Of a stretch of 64,000 nucleotides of DNA, positions 8,495 to 16,760 are shown piece by piece. Source of the stretch: Alkalihalobacillus pseudalcaliphilus (GTDB taxonomy: Bacteria > Bacillota > Bacilli > Bacillales > Bacillaceae_D). The first letter of the stretch is position 1; every line of letters starts with the position of its first letter. Below the pieces are notes generated by a model. That model saw nothing but the letters and a program-made list of their open reading frames with translations. It did not search any database and was not told where the DNA came from. The position numbers and the translations under genes are program-made. The DNA is taken from assembly GCA_001038565.1 (NCBI GenBank), contig LFJO01000001.1:397824-461823 (forward strand). The letters are read 5' to 3'.

Positions 8495-9145
8495 TTAATG
8501 TAAGGGATGTTGATGATTACTTGGCATCGTTGCTGGCTGGCTAACGGTAGTAAAGGCTGTTGACATAGCTTGCATATCAGCAGGTTTTAGCTGTGGTACT
8601 TGATAATAGCCATGTTTATTTTGATATAAAAATACTTCATAAGCCATTTCAATTATATTAGGTACGGTATCAGCTAATACACGTCGAATAACAGGATTCG
8701 TCACTTCAACGGCAATCATCGCCATAGTAGAGGCTGTTGATTTTAGTAAACCTAACATATGGGCAGATAGACCAGCTTCTTTTACTTCTGAAATATTTCG
8801 ATTCGGCTTTTTGGGGGCAGAAGGTTTTATCCCAAATTGTACGGTATGACTTAACTTCATTTGATATTGACCTGTGCCTTGTGAAGGATCTTGACCGCTT
8901 CTAAAGGATTCAACGATGAGGTTATATTGACTTTCCAAAAATTGATATTGTCTGTCCAAAAGCTGTATTAACTCCGGGTCCTTCATATATCCCCTAAAAA
9001 TCATAAATTGATCGAGGACATTAATAATTCCAGCTAATATTTCGTGGCAATCAAACATTTCGTGACCGCCATGATTAAATGTTGGCGTTGCTTGCGTAGA
9101 ATTTTGAGGCATATTTGTCATACCTTGTTGCTGATTTGGATTCAT
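8495..9145 (-). CDS. Spore coat protein, CotF/YhcQ family
   Basis: 216 residues. The core MFDCHEILAGIINVLDQFMIFRGYM and the later KSTASTMAMIAVEVTNPVIRR-VLADTVPNIIEMAYEVFLYQNKHGYYQVPQ match the coat F domain, a four-helix, ferritin-like fold found in spore coat proteins. The flanks are low-complexity: a Gln/Asn/Pro-rich N-terminus and a His/Pro-ending tail (NHQHPLH), common in coat proteins. Expression in the mother cell is expected, but I did not identify a convincing sigma-K promoter. The ribosome binding site AAAGGAGA precedes the ATG. Confidence 0.8.
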   Translation of the reverse strand: MNPNQQQGMTNMPQNSTQATPTFNHGGHEMFDCHEILAGIINVLDQFMIFRGYMKDPELIQLLDRQYQFLESQYNLIVESFRSGQDPSQGTGQYQMKLSHTVQFGIKPSAPKKPNRNISEVKEAGLSAHMLGLLKSTASTMAMIAVEVTNPVIRRVLADTVPNIIEMAYEVFLYQNKHGYYQVPQLKPADMQAMSTAFTTVSQPATMPSNHQHPLH

Positions 9146-9184
9146 TGACCTGTTCTCCTTTTTATTTAGTTAAATGATCTTACA

Positions 9185-9198
9185 TGTTGTAAACAACA
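9185..9198. promoter_or_regulatory. 14-bp palindrome upstream of the coat protein gene
   Basis: TGTTGTAAACAACA is a perfect inverted repeat located 40 bp upstream of the coat gene start and 250 bp upstream of amtB. It could be an operator; no known regulator is matched. Confidence 0.3.
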
Positions 9199-9308
9199 CA
9201 CTTTTTAATATGGTCAATAAGTACGGAAAACATGTAGTCGATTTCCATAGAGTAAGCTGAAACCCTTATAAATAAAGCGTTTTCAATAAATGGACTAATG
9301 AAAAATGG

Positions 9309-9359
9309 TGGTAGCTTTTCTGACATAACTGTAGATTCAGAAAATTTAGACCTTATAAT
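9309..9359 (+). promoter_or_regulatory. TnrA-type box and promoter of the amtB operon
   Basis: TGGTAGCTTTTCTGACA (9309-9325) fits TGTNA-N7-TNACA with one mismatch (G for T at position 3). A perfect -10 TATAAT lies at 9354-9359 with a poor -35. The start should be near 9366, putting the box centre at about -49, as in TnrA-activated nrgAB of B. subtilis. The same geometry occurs at 863-914. Confidence 0.65.
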
Positions 9360-9434
9360 TAGGGTTATATTAATAGGATTTACTTAACTGACGCAATAAT
9401 ACTTTAGTAATTTAATTCAAGGGGGTAAAAAAGA

Positions 9435-10706
9435 ATGGAAATGGTTTTAGTCGATAATCTTTGGGTTGTTATAGCGGGTATTTTAGTTTTATTTATGCAA
9501 GGTGGATTCATTCTTTTAGAAGCCGGTTCAACAAGAATGAAAAATGCTGGTCATATCGCAGGTAAAACGATTTTTACAGTAGGGATTGCAACACTCGTTT
9601 ATTGGGCCGCGGGTTGGGCGATTGCTTACGGAGATAGTGTAGGAGGGATATTCGGTTCAACACAGTTCTTTTATGGAGACGCATCTTCGCCTGATGGAGG
9701 GCTCTCGCCATCCGTTGACTTCTATTTCCAAGTCATGTTCGCAGCAATAGCTTTGACCATTGCTTTTGGCGGTTTCGCAGAGCGTGCCAAACTATCTGTT
9801 TATGTGATGTTTGCAGTCGTTTTCTCTTTAGTCGTCTATCCAGTCGTATCGCATTGGGTGTGGAATGATGGTGGTTGGATTGCACAAATGGGTAAACAAG
9901 ATTTTGCCGGATCGACAGTAGTTCACTTAACAGGGGCTATGGCAGCACTTGCCGCTACCATTATTTTGAAGCCTCGACTTGGTAAGTATAATAAAGACGG
10001 TTCTATGAATGAAATTGCTGGACATAACCAAGTTTATACAGCGTTAGGTGTTTTGATTTTATGGGTAGGTTGGTTTGGGTTTAATGCAGGAAGTACAGTT
10101 GCTTTAGAAGAAGGATTCTTTGGTTATGTAGCCCTTAATACTCAATTAGCCGCAGCAGCAGGTGCTGTAGCAGCGCTCTTTATGATATGGGCTTTAAATG
10201 GGAAATCAGATATTCCTACCATGTTAAATGGTGCACTAGCAGGTCTAGTCGCGATTACAGCTTCTTGTGCTTTTGTTGCTCCTTGGGCAGCTGTAGTAAT
10301 TGGAATTATTGGTGGATTAATTGTAGTCTTCAGCATGAAAGCACTTGATAGAGCCAAAATTGATGACCCTATTTTTGCGATTTCTGTTCATGGTATTGCT
10401 GGTATTTGGGGAACGATTTCAACTGGATTTTTCGCCACTCCGACACTAGCAGCTATGAACGGTGGAGAAGCTGGGTTATTTTATGGTGGCGGATTTGGCC
10501 AGTTAGGCGTTCAAATTTTATCCGTTGTTGTCTGTGGTTTATTCGCATTCGTTGCTTCGTACATCCTTTTAACAATTATTAAAGCTTTAGTTGGTGGTAA
10601 CCTGCGTGTATCTGAAGAGGAAGAGATTCTTGGATTGGATATGAGTGAACATGGAAGTTATGGTTATCCTGAAAACATGGCTGGTAATGAAACTAAAGGA
10701 GCATAA
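9435..10706 (+). CDS. amtB: Ammonium transporter AmtB/NrgA
   Basis: Membrane channel for ammonium uptake, 423 residues with about eleven membrane spans. The pore twin histidines are His164 (FAGSTVVHLTGAMAAL) and His319 (FAISVHGIAGIWGTIS), and the AGSTRMKNAGHIAGKT and FGGFAERAKL signatures are intact. GGGGG a few bases upstream serves as the ribosome binding site. In B. subtilis amtB is followed by the PII gene glnK. Here the next gene, 2 bp downstream, encodes a GlnD-like nucleotidyltransferase and no PII protein is present. A TnrA-type promoter is upstream, so nitrogen-limited expression is expected. Confidence 0.95.
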   Translation: MEMVLVDNLWVVIAGILVLFMQGGFILLEAGSTRMKNAGHIAGKTIFTVGIATLVYWAAGWAIAYGDSVGGIFGSTQFFYGDASSPDGGLSPSVDFYFQVMFAAIALTIAFGGFAERAKLSVYVMFAVVFSLVVYPVVSHWVWNDGGWIAQMGKQDFAGSTVVHLTGAMAALAATIILKPRLGKYNKDGSMNEIAGHNQVYTALGVLILWVGWFGFNAGSTVALEEGFFGYVALNTQLAAAAGAVAALFMIWALNGKSDIPTMLNGALAGLVAITASCAFVAPWAAVVIGIIGGLIVVFSMKALDRAKIDDPIFAISVHGIAGIWGTISTGFFATPTLAAMNGGEAGLFYGGGFGQLGVQILSVVVCGLFAFVASYILLTIIKALVGGNLRVSEEEEILGLDMSEHGSYGYPENMAGNETKGA

Positions 10707-10708
10707 TC

Positions 10709-11716
10709 ATGTTTGAAAATGGTGGACTCACGGTTTATCTAAATCAAAACTTTGAAGCAAAACTCGAATTGGTTTTGGAAAAAAGGAAAGCGATGATGAA
10801 AACGGTGGATCCTTCTATTGAAGAGGTTAAACATGTTCATGACGTTATTATGGAAGAAACAATCAATATGGTCATGGAAAAAGTTGAAAGTGAGTGGGGA
10901 GAGCCTCCTGCTCACTTTGCTTTCTTTATTTTAGGGAGTGGTGGACGAGGTGAGCAACTTTACTGGAGCGACCAAGACCACGGTATCGTTTATGAGGGTG
11001 AAACGAGCGAAAAAAAGCAAAGCTATTTTCTTCATTTAGGTCAAGTTATTGTCGAAGCCCTTGTTTTGGTTGGGTATGAAGAATGTGAAGGAAAAGTAAT
11101 GGCTTCTAATCCCATGTGGTGTCAGTCTTTTGAAGCATGGCAGGAACAGATTCACGGTTGGCTACAACAAGACAATTGGGAGAACATTCGCCATACGCTG
11201 ACGTTATTTGATGCCCAGACGTTTATAGGTGAGGAACAATTAGTGGAAAAAATAAAAGCGATCATTTTTCAAGCTGTTGATGAGAATCCACAATTGATGC
11301 AACGCTTTATTGACAATACGGGTCGGATGAAAAAAGGGATCGGTTTATTTGGTCAGCTACTTTTAGAGAATAAAGGCCTAAATCAAGGTAAATTAGATTT
11401 AAAACAAATAGCTTCCTTTCCTTATGTGAATGGTTTACGGTTACTGGCAATCCAAGAGGAGATTCAAGATGCTGCTACGTTGCACCGATTTAGAAAACTC
11501 TCTCCTTTTTATGATGAGGTAAAAAGTTATGAAAAGGATTTCCGTGAACTTTTAACCAAGCAACTACAATGGCAAAAGGATGTAAAAACGTATGAAAGCA
11601 TTCATTATTTAGATGTGACTCAGTTGTCAAAAGAGGATAAACGTTTGCTGAAAAAGTGGATTAAAAGAGGACAAACGCTTTATAAGAGGATTCAAGTGCA
11701 TGTAGAGGAGGGGTAA
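10709..11716 (+). CDS. DUF294 putative nucleotidyltransferase (GlnD-like catalytic core)
   Basis: 335 residues. The segment GSGGRGEQLYWSDQDHGIVY (residues 76-95) is the nucleotidyltransferase active site of the DUF294/GlnD family, with Asp88 and Asp90 as probable metal ligands. The C-terminal half (FIDNTGRMKKGIGLFGQLLLE onwards) is the DUF294 C-terminal domain. CBS and cyclic-nucleotide domains often fused in this family are missing, as are the HD and ACT domains of true GlnD, so uridylyl-removing activity is unlikely. AAAGGAG precedes the ATG, which lies 2 bp after the amtB stop, so the two genes should be co-translated. I infer a regulatory role linked to ammonium uptake; the target is unknown. 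Confidence 0.82.
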   Translation: MFENGGLTVYLNQNFEAKLELVLEKRKAMMKTVDPSIEEVKHVHDVIMEETINMVMEKVESEWGEPPAHFAFFILGSGGRGEQLYWSDQDHGIVYEGETSEKKQSYFLHLGQVIVEALVLVGYEECEGKVMASNPMWCQSFEAWQEQIHGWLQQDNWENIRHTLTLFDAQTFIGEEQLVEKIKAIIFQAVDENPQLMQRFIDNTGRMKKGIGLFGQLLLENKGLNQGKLDLKQIASFPYVNGLRLLAIQEEIQDAATLHRFRKLSPFYDEVKSYEKDFRELLTKQLQWQKDVKTYESIHYLDVTQLSKEDKRLLKKWIKRGQTLYKRIQVHVEEG

Positions 11717-11721
11717 CGAAG

Positions 11722-12453
11722 ATGATGAACCATATGATTCAGTTGATGAAACAACTTTCATCAAAACTGAGTCCAAGTATTTACACTTCGACACAGCAAC
11801 GCTCCTTTACTCAACAAATGTCTCATTTACGACAAATCCAAAAAGAGTTAAAAAATGAGGATGCTCTTGATAAACCTTTTAAGGAATTGCCTTTTATTAT
11901 TTTTGATCTAGAAACGAGCGGATTTTATCCCGATCACGGTGACAGAATTTTATCAGTGGGTGCGATCAAGATGCAAGGAATCGAAATTTTGAATGAGGAT
12001 ATCTTTTATTCAACGATTCAACCTCTAAAGCCTGTTTCTGACGATGTATTACAATTAACGGGATTAACGATGGAGGAATTAGAGCAGTCACCACCGTTAT
12101 TGGACGTACTAACTGAGTTTTATCAATTTGTCGGCGGGACAACATTGGTTGCTCATCATGCTAGTCATGAAAAGAAATTTATGTCACATGCAACTTGGCA
12201 AACTTTACGTACTACTTTTCAACATCGTTTAGTGGATACAGCCTTTTTAACAAAAGTCGTCCTACCTTCAGAACAACTTGTAACGCTTGAAGATTGTTGT
12301 CGCTATTATGATATACCTGTGATTAAAAGGCATCATGCTTTAGAGGATGCCAAAATAACCGCGGAGCTCTGGAAACAGAATCTAATCAAAGCAGAACAAA
12401 TGGGTTTCCACTGCCTACGCGACATTTATATCTACTTAGCAAAAACTAAATGA
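11722..12453 (+). CDS. DnaQ-like 3'-5' exonuclease (DEDDh family)
   Basis: 243 residues. Exo motif I is IIFDLETSGF (Asp62, Glu64). The middle contains LVAHHASHEKKF, corresponding to motif II, and the C-terminal HHALEDAKITAELW is the H-x4-D motif III. The domain resembles the PolC/DnaQ proofreading exonuclease. The N-terminal 55 residues are basic and unassigned. It starts 5 bp after the DUF294 gene with a GAGGAGGGG ribosome binding site, forming an amtB-DUF294-exonuclease operon. DUF294 and exonuclease genes also pair next to other transporter genes in bacteria, so the pair may be one functional unit; the substrate nucleic acid or nucleotide is unknown. Confidence 0.83.
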   Translation: MMNHMIQLMKQLSSKLSPSIYTSTQQRSFTQQMSHLRQIQKELKNEDALDKPFKELPFIIFDLETSGFYPDHGDRILSVGAIKMQGIEILNEDIFYSTIQPLKPVSDDVLQLTGLTMEELEQSPPLLDVLTEFYQFVGGTTLVAHHASHEKKFMSHATWQTLRTTFQHRLVDTAFLTKVVLPSEQLVTLEDCCRYYDIPVIKRHHALEDAKITAELWKQNLIKAEQMGFHCLRDIYIYLAKTK

Positions 12454-12465
12454 GGAGGGTCTGCA

Positions 12466-12683
12466 ACGCCATGGCGAAACCCCATTCACTTCGCCACCAA
12501 CAAAGATGAACGTAGTGGTGACTGTTCAAACTGTTGGCCCGTTTACAACTCGATCACCATCAGGAGTCAGCCTGTATAAACAGGGTGCACTGTCCTACTA
12601 AGATCATTTATCGCGAGATGGATGACGAGCTAACTTCACGGCACAAACTATCGCCCATAAGTAACTTTCATACAAAACCTAGG
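12466..12683 (+). repeat. Dispersed structured repeat, modules A and C, upstream of ywdI
   Basis: Module A at 12470-12510 has the hairpin around TGGCGAA and TTCGCCA and then CCAACAAAGATGAACG. Module C (about 12575-12683) reads CACTGTCCTACTAAG, ATCATTTATCGCGAGATGG, ATGACGAGCTAACTTCACGG and ends with GTAACTTTCATACAAAAC. Module C recurs at 27205-27305 and partly at 25511-25568. Confidence 0.75.
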
Positions 12684-12740
12684 ATTATTTCTCCCTCTCC
12701 CAAACATATGATAAGATGTCTTTGTAGGGAGGCCGATCAC

Positions 12741-13052
12741 ATGAACATATCAACACAAATTGTTATTAACCATATGAAAGAACAAATACAAAGACTAGAA
12801 CAAGCAAACGAACAAAAGAATACGCAGCACGTCATTGAAGCCATTTCAGCTATAGAAGCCTATTGTCAGCTTTTCAAAAACGACAATACCTTCACTAGAG
12901 TAGACAGACAACAGCCACCAGTTGAAAAAGTGGTGTATCCAAGCTATCAACAAATTCAAACATCACCAAGTCCTGAAACGGCTGTCGTGCAAGACCATCG
13001 AGGGACTACAAAAAATAATGAGGGTAACTTAGGTAACCTATTAGATTTTTAA
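12741..13052 (+). CDS. YwdI family protein (DUF5327)
   Basis: 103 residues from the ATG at 12741, which has TAGGGAGG 8 bases upstream. A longer frame from 12534 runs through the repeat and is not credible. The N-terminal part (INHMKEQIQRLEQANEQKNTQHVIEAISAIEAYCQLF) is an amphipathic helical region, and the C-terminal half is polar and Pro/Gln/Thr-rich, ending NEGNLGNLLDF. It matches B. subtilis YwdI in place and layout. Function unknown. A terminator follows. Confidence 0.8.
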   Translation: MNISTQIVINHMKEQIQRLEQANEQKNTQHVIEAISAIEAYCQLFKNDNTFTRVDRQQPPVEKVVYPSYQQIQTSPSPETAVVQDHRGTTKNNEGNLGNLLDF

Positions 13053-13065
13053 TTTACTATTATAA

Positions 13066-13117
13066 GAAAAAGCAGTGGAGTAGCTCTTTACCTTGAGCAT
13101 GTTTCCACTGTTTTTTG
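13066..13117 (+). terminator. Terminator after ywdI (convergent with the GNAT gene)
   Basis: AAAAAGCAGTGGA pairs with TCCACTGTTTTTT. It lies between convergent genes and probably acts in both directions. Confidence 0.8.
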
Positions 13118-13118
13118 A

Positions 13119-13736
13119 TCACTTAGAGGGTTGCCATTCTACAAGTACACCATAATGACACGATTCATCATCATCTAAATAATCGGCTAGAGTCTGTAGC
13201 GGAGTCAGTCCTTGTTTTAACATAAATGTAAGGACGAGATCATGAATGTCTCCCTTCACTACTTTCTGAACATAGGTATTTACATCAAGCTCTTGAGCAT
13301 GATGGTGATAGTTTGGTATTCTACAGCCAGCGATAAATCTTTTTAGATTTAGTTGTTGAACTAATTCTTTTCTAGCTTCATATAAAGCTGCGGCCACACC
13401 TTGCCCTCGATAGCTAGGTTTCACACAAACATCAATACCATATAAACTGTCACCATTTGGGTTATGGCTTTTTTTAATATAGCCATTGTCAGCGACTTCT
13501 TCCCAAGTGTGAGGTGACCCGTCGTATTGGACTATTAAAGATGTTGCTGAACCAACAATAACCCCGTTTATTTCCGCTAATAAGCTACCTTCTGGAAATG
13601 TCTCGATATGCGAGGAGATTTGAGATTTAGACCACCATAACTCTTCAGGAAATGGAGGGGGAAATGCTTCTTTTTGCACAGCTAGTAACCCTTCAAAATC
13701 CGCTAGGGTATAAGGTCTAATCTTCACGTTTGTCAA
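13119..13736 (-). CDS. GNAT family N-acetyltransferase
   Basis: 205 residues from a TTG start at 13736, chosen because AAAGGAG lies 8 bases upstream; the longer frame to 13841 has no ribosome binding site. IRPYTLADFEGLLAVQKEAFP is the usual GNAT N-terminus, and CVKPSYRGQGVAAALYEARKE is the acetyl-CoA-binding motif A (Q/R-x-x-G-x-G/A). LAEINGVIVGSATSLIVQYDG is the central beta-strand pair. The acceptor is unknown. It has few relatives that I can name and is not part of the usual ywd order. Confidence 0.82.
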   Translation of the reverse strand: MTNVKIRPYTLADFEGLLAVQKEAFPPPFPEELWWSKSQISSHIETFPEGSLLAEINGVIVGSATSLIVQYDGSPHTWEEVADNGYIKKSHNPNGDSLYGIDVCVKPSYRGQGVAAALYEARKELVQQLNLKRFIAGCRIPNYHHHAQELDVNTYVQKVVKGDIHDLVLTFMLKQGLTPLQTLADYLDDDESCHYGVLVEWQPSK

Positions 13737-13861
13737 TATATTCACTCCTTTAAACAATAATAGAATGGTGGATGTCCATCTATTATATAAGATAAAAAGT
13801 GGATTTTCTCGTTTTAAAAATTTAGAATAGAGGAAAGTCATTTAGATAGGAGTAATATAAC

Positions 13862-14236
13862 ATGGCCAAGTTATTTTTATTGATGGGAAGTATTATCATG
13901 GCTCTTGTCGTTGCCATTGGAGCTTTTGGGGCACATGGGCTAGAAGGTAAGATTACAGAGAGAATGCTAAAAAATTACCAAACAGGTGTGCAATATCATA
14001 TGATTCATGGTATTGGCATAATAGTTGTTGGATTATTAGCATTAAAAATGGCATCAAATCAATTATTAACTGTTGCGGGTTGGAGCTTCTTCATTGGAAT
14101 TATCTTTTTCTCGGGCAGCTTATATGCTATGGCTTTAACAGGGATTACAAAGTTAGGTGCCATCACGCCGTTAGGTGGAGTGGCCTTTATTCTAGGTTGG
14201 ATTCTAATAGGGGTAGCCGTAACAAAGAATTTATGA
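13862..14236 (+). CDS. ywdK: DUF423 membrane protein (YwdK)
   Basis: 124 residues with four hydrophobic segments. AIGAFGAHGLEGKI and QTGVQYHMIHGIGIIVVGLLAL are the DUF423 hallmarks, and the C-terminal AITPLGGVAFILGWILI is also conserved. Function unknown. Its placement upstream of gerQ and downstream of ywdI matches B. subtilis. TAGGAG precedes the ATG. Confidence 0.88.
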   Translation: MAKLFLLMGSIIMALVVAIGAFGAHGLEGKITERMLKNYQTGVQYHMIHGIGIIVVGLLALKMASNQLLTVAGWSFFIGIIFFSGSLYAMALTGITKLGAITPLGGVAFILGWILIGVAVTKNL

Positions 14237-14240
14237 AAGT

Positions 14241-14280
14241 AAAACAACCCGTAAGGCATTTCTGCCTTACGGGTTGTTTA
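14241..14280. terminator. Bidirectional terminator between ywdK and gerQ
   Basis: AACAACCCGTAAGGCA and TGCCTTACGGGTTGTT form a perfect 16-bp stem with a 4-base loop between convergent genes. T-runs are short on both sides. Confidence 0.85.
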
Positions 14281-14751
14281 TCTAGGACTATATTGTGTTA
14301 AAGCCTGACCTCCTGCATTTCCACCGAATGGATAAGAGTATTCAATCGGTTCATCAAAGGTAACATAATCAAGAGTGACCATTAATAGTAAATAATATTC
14401 GCCGTTTTCAGGGTTGCTGACAACGATATGGTCTCTACCAGCTTCTTCAATTCTTCCTCTGAAAACTTTTGCATTCCATTCACTATTATTTTCAAAGGTC
14501 ATATAAAAGCTAGCTATTTTTCCACGATTTAACCGTAGAATATTTTCAATAAAGGATTGTTCTAACGGCAACATACTTCCTGGACTAGTATTTTGCTGTT
14601 GTAAAACAAATCCAGGGACTTGATAATTCGACGCTGAAAAGCTCTGTGATTGTGGTTGTTGAACTTGCTGTTGTCCTTGAAACCCTTGTGATTGAAACCC
14701 TTCTTGAGAAAATTGAGGATAAGAACCTGGCCATTGCTGTTGATACAACAT
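14278..14751 (-). CDS. gerQ: Spore coat protein GerQ
   Basis: 157 residues from the ATG at 14751, 5 bases after AAAGGAG (a GTG at 14757 overlaps that site). The first half is Gln/Phe/Ser-rich (QGFQGQQQVQQPQSQSF). The second half, LPLEQSFIENILRLNRGKIA through YYLLLMVTLDYVTFDEPIEY, is the conserved GerQ domain. In B. subtilis GerQ is cross-linked by transglutaminase in the coat and is needed to hold the cortex hydrolase CwlJ. cwlJ lies 35 bp upstream in the same direction, consistent with a cwlJ-gerQ operon. Confidence 0.93.
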   Translation of the reverse strand: MLYQQQWPGSYPQFSQEGFQSQGFQGQQQVQQPQSQSFSASNYQVPGFVLQQQNTSPGSMLPLEQSFIENILRLNRGKIASFYMTFENNSEWNAKVFRGRIEEAGRDHIVVSNPENGEYYLLLMVTLDYVTFDEPIEYSYPFGGNAGGQALTQYSPR

Positions 14752-14786
14752 AATCACTCCTTTAGCCTTTGATTATTCGAGACTTA

Positions 14787-15218
14787 TTAAAATGTGTTAT
14801 AAACCTCTTCACAGTCTGAAGCGAGTGGGGTGTAGAAACAGTGTGCTTTATATCTTCCGGAATTCCACTGTCCCCACCACTCTGCAGGGCATGGGCCGTC
14901 TGGTCGAAAAAACCACAAGGCAAATTCTGCGGGGTTGACTCTCTCACCGTTAACCATTCTTCTAGCTAATTTCCGATCCCGTTCACGAGCCTGCTGATAA
15001 AAATAACTTTTTTGAACTGCCTCAAATCCACCAGGTGATTGGTAAGCCATATCTGGTATTGAGCGGATATTTTCGAAATCCAAACAATTCGCTCGAACTC
15101 GATTCACCATGACATTACCAGCATTCAGCATGCCGAGTTCTCCATCACCTTCAGCCTCTGCTCGCATGAGACGTGCTAAAATATCTATATCACTTGAGGA
15201 AGCTTTTATAACCGCCAT
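14787..15218 (-). CDS. cwlJ: Spore cortex-lytic hydrolase CwlJ
   Basis: 143 residues with no signal peptide, as in B. subtilis CwlJ (142). It is a single SleB/CwlJ catalytic domain: LARLMRAEAEGDGELGMLNAGNVMVNRV with the conserved Glu21, followed by AYQSPGGFEAVQ and FALWFFRPDGPCPAEWW. It degrades cortex peptidoglycan during germination, notably after Ca-dipicolinate release, from its location at the coat/cortex boundary. GGAGGTGA precedes the ATG. A probable sigma-E promoter lies about 60 bp upstream. Confidence 0.95.
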   Translation of the reverse strand: MAVIKASSSDIDILARLMRAEAEGDGELGMLNAGNVMVNRVRANCLDFENIRSIPDMAYQSPGGFEAVQKSYFYQQARERDRKLARRMVNGERVNPAEFALWFFRPDGPCPAEWWGQWNSGRYKAHCFYTPLASDCEEVYNTF

Positions 15219-15279
15219 TGGTCACCTCCAAAATCAACATGAATTACATGATAGATGTCTAATAAAACATATTTACTCC

Positions 15280-15308
15280 ACTATATGTCTAAACGTGCAA
15301 GACTATGA
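15280..15308 (-). promoter_or_regulatory. Candidate sigma-E promoter of cwlJ-gerQ
   Basis: On the minus strand, TCATAGT (15302-15308) and CATATAGT (15280-15287) are separated by 14 bp. This resembles the sigma-E pattern (ATA-type -35, CATACANT -10) with one -10 mismatch. B. subtilis cwlJ is sigma-E dependent. Confidence 0.45.
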
Positions 15309-15334
15309 TTCATTTCTTGTAGATTTTTTTATGA

Positions 15335-15500
15335 TTTTGTATGAAAGTTGGTGCTAATACTCATATGCGGAGCTTTGCTCGCCGCTATTTAAAATCATGC
15401 TCCAAGACATTCACATGACGCTAAGCTTATCGGCTACGCCGCTGAATCTCAGCTCTGCCACTATCTCTCACGGGAGTCTCCACTAATATGTTTGTCAACA
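15335..15500 (-). repeat. Dispersed structured repeat, module B, minus orientation
   Basis: Read on the minus strand it contains GGAGACTCCCGTGAGAGATA, GTGGCAGAGCTGAG, GGAGCATGATTTT and the terminal ACTTTCATACAAAA. It points towards cwlJ, again upstream of a start codon in the gene's orientation. Confidence 0.7.
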
Positions 15501-15536
15501 GGTAATCCGGGAATAGTAAATGAAAGGTGAGAGCAT

Positions 15537-15574
15537 ATAAAAGGCGGTTCATGTTAATCCATGAACCGTCCTTG
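15537..15574 (-). terminator. Terminator after hemQ
   Basis: On the minus strand GGACGGTTCATG pairs with CATGAACCGCC and is followed by TTTTAT. Confidence 0.75.
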
Positions 15575-15586
15575 TTGTAGGGCTAA

Positions 15587-16339
15587 TTAGATGTGGTAAA
15601 AGAATTGTTGAAGTTCTTCTTTTTTGAGGATGTTTCCGACATAAAATGAACCGAATTCTGCATAACGAGCAGAAACTTCATCGAATCTCATCTCATAAAT
15701 AAGCTTTTTAAACTGTAAAACATCTTCGGCAAAGAGAGTGACGCCCCATTCCCAATCATCAAAACCAACCGAGCCTGTAATCATTTGTTTTACTTTGCCG
15801 GCATAGCTACGACCGATCAAGCCGTGGCTACGCATTAACTCTTTGCGTTCATCCATCGGGAGCATATACCAGTTAGCGTCGTAATCACGACGTTTATCCA
15901 TTGGATAGAAACATACATGCTCTGCTTTTGGTAATTGTGGATAAAGTCTAGAACGCACATGTGGGTTTTGATAAGGGTCTTCATTACTTTCGCCCGCTAT
16001 ATAATTACTGAGCTCAACAACCGACACATACGAGTAAGCAGGTATCGTGAATTCTGCTAAACGAGTTTTATTAAAAGCACGCTCAATTTCGTTCAGTTCC
16101 TTCATTGTAGGACGTAAAAGAACGAGCATTAAATCTGCCTTTTGACCAACGATGGAATAGACGGCATGGCTACCTTCACCGTTAGCTTCGACATCTTCCC
16201 ATTTTGAGAGAGTTTCCTCGAACTCGCGTACTATTTGTTGTTGTTCTTCTGTATTTAACGTTTTCCATGCTGGCCAGTTCATTGTGCGGAAATCATGTAA
16301 ACAATACCAACCATCAAGAGTTTTAGCTGCTTCAATCAT
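15587..16339 (-). CDS. hemQ: Coproheme decarboxylase HemQ
   Basis: 250 residues, chlorite-dismutase-like family. It converts coproheme III to protoheme in the last step of the coproporphyrin-dependent pathway of Firmicutes. The active-site Tyr145 is in [11 protein letters not shown] and the proximal heme ligand His172 in [10 protein letters not shown]. The [14 protein letters not shown] block and C-terminal GSFYVGNIL are family-specific. The Gln/Arg of true chlorite dismutases is not expected, and the bacillary sequence context agrees with HemQ. It corresponds to B. subtilis ywfI. ATG is preceded by AAAGGAGTG. Confidence 0.95.
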   Translation of the reverse strand: MIEAAKTLDGWYCLHDFRTMNWPAWKTLNTEEQQQIVREFEETLSKWEDVEANGEGSHAVYSIVGQKADLMLVLLRPTMKELNEIERAFNKTRLAEFTIPAYSYVSVVELSNYIAGESNEDPYQNPHVRSRLYPQLPKAEHVCFYPMDKRRDYDANWYMLPMDERKELMRSHGLIGRSYAGKVKQMITGSVGFDDWEWGVTLFAEDVLQFKKLIYEMRFDEVSARYAEFGSFYVGNILKKEELQQFFYHI

Positions 16340-16760
16340 TATGTAACACTCCTTTAATGAACAATAGTATCAACCTAATTCCCTTGTATCATACCATAAA
16401 CTAAAGCACAGAATGAAATCACAATGCCTATAAAAAAGTGACATTGTTCATAACTTCACAAAATTTTTAAATTCATTCAAGTTATTCCCATAAGTAACAA
16501 GTAAAATAAAAGAGAGGGAAGTATGATTTTAATGGAAAGACTAAAACCTATAAGTGTAATTTCAATCTATATGGCAAGTGGGAACTAGATGTAGATGGTA
16601 TTTAACGTAAATATGCCCAATTAAAACGCTTTCTATTTTTGAAAAATTTTTACTTTGAATCAACATCGTGCAAGAAGGTTTTCTTTTTAAAAGAAGCAAG
16701 TTATCCTGTTAATATGAGGCATATACAAAGACATGTATATGATGTATAGGAGGTTTGGTC
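16340..16760. other. hemQ-pta divergent intergenic region
   Basis: Contains the candidate cre site at 16621-16636 and a possible 21-codon ORF (16523-16588, MILMERLKPIS...) preceded by AGAGGGA. No convincing -35/-10 pair was found for pta. Nothing else is recognised. Confidence 0.3.
16621..16636 (+). promoter_or_regulatory. Candidate CcpA (cre) site upstream of pta
   Basis: TTAAAACGCTTTCTAT matches the cre consensus WTGNNARCGNWWWCAW with two mismatches. B. subtilis pta is activated by CcpA through an upstream cre, which makes the site plausible. Confidence 0.4.

Noticed and set aside
12534..12740. 69-residue N-terminal extension of YwdI
   Set aside because: The extension is translated repeat sequence; the ATG at 12741 has TAGGGAGG and gives the family length.
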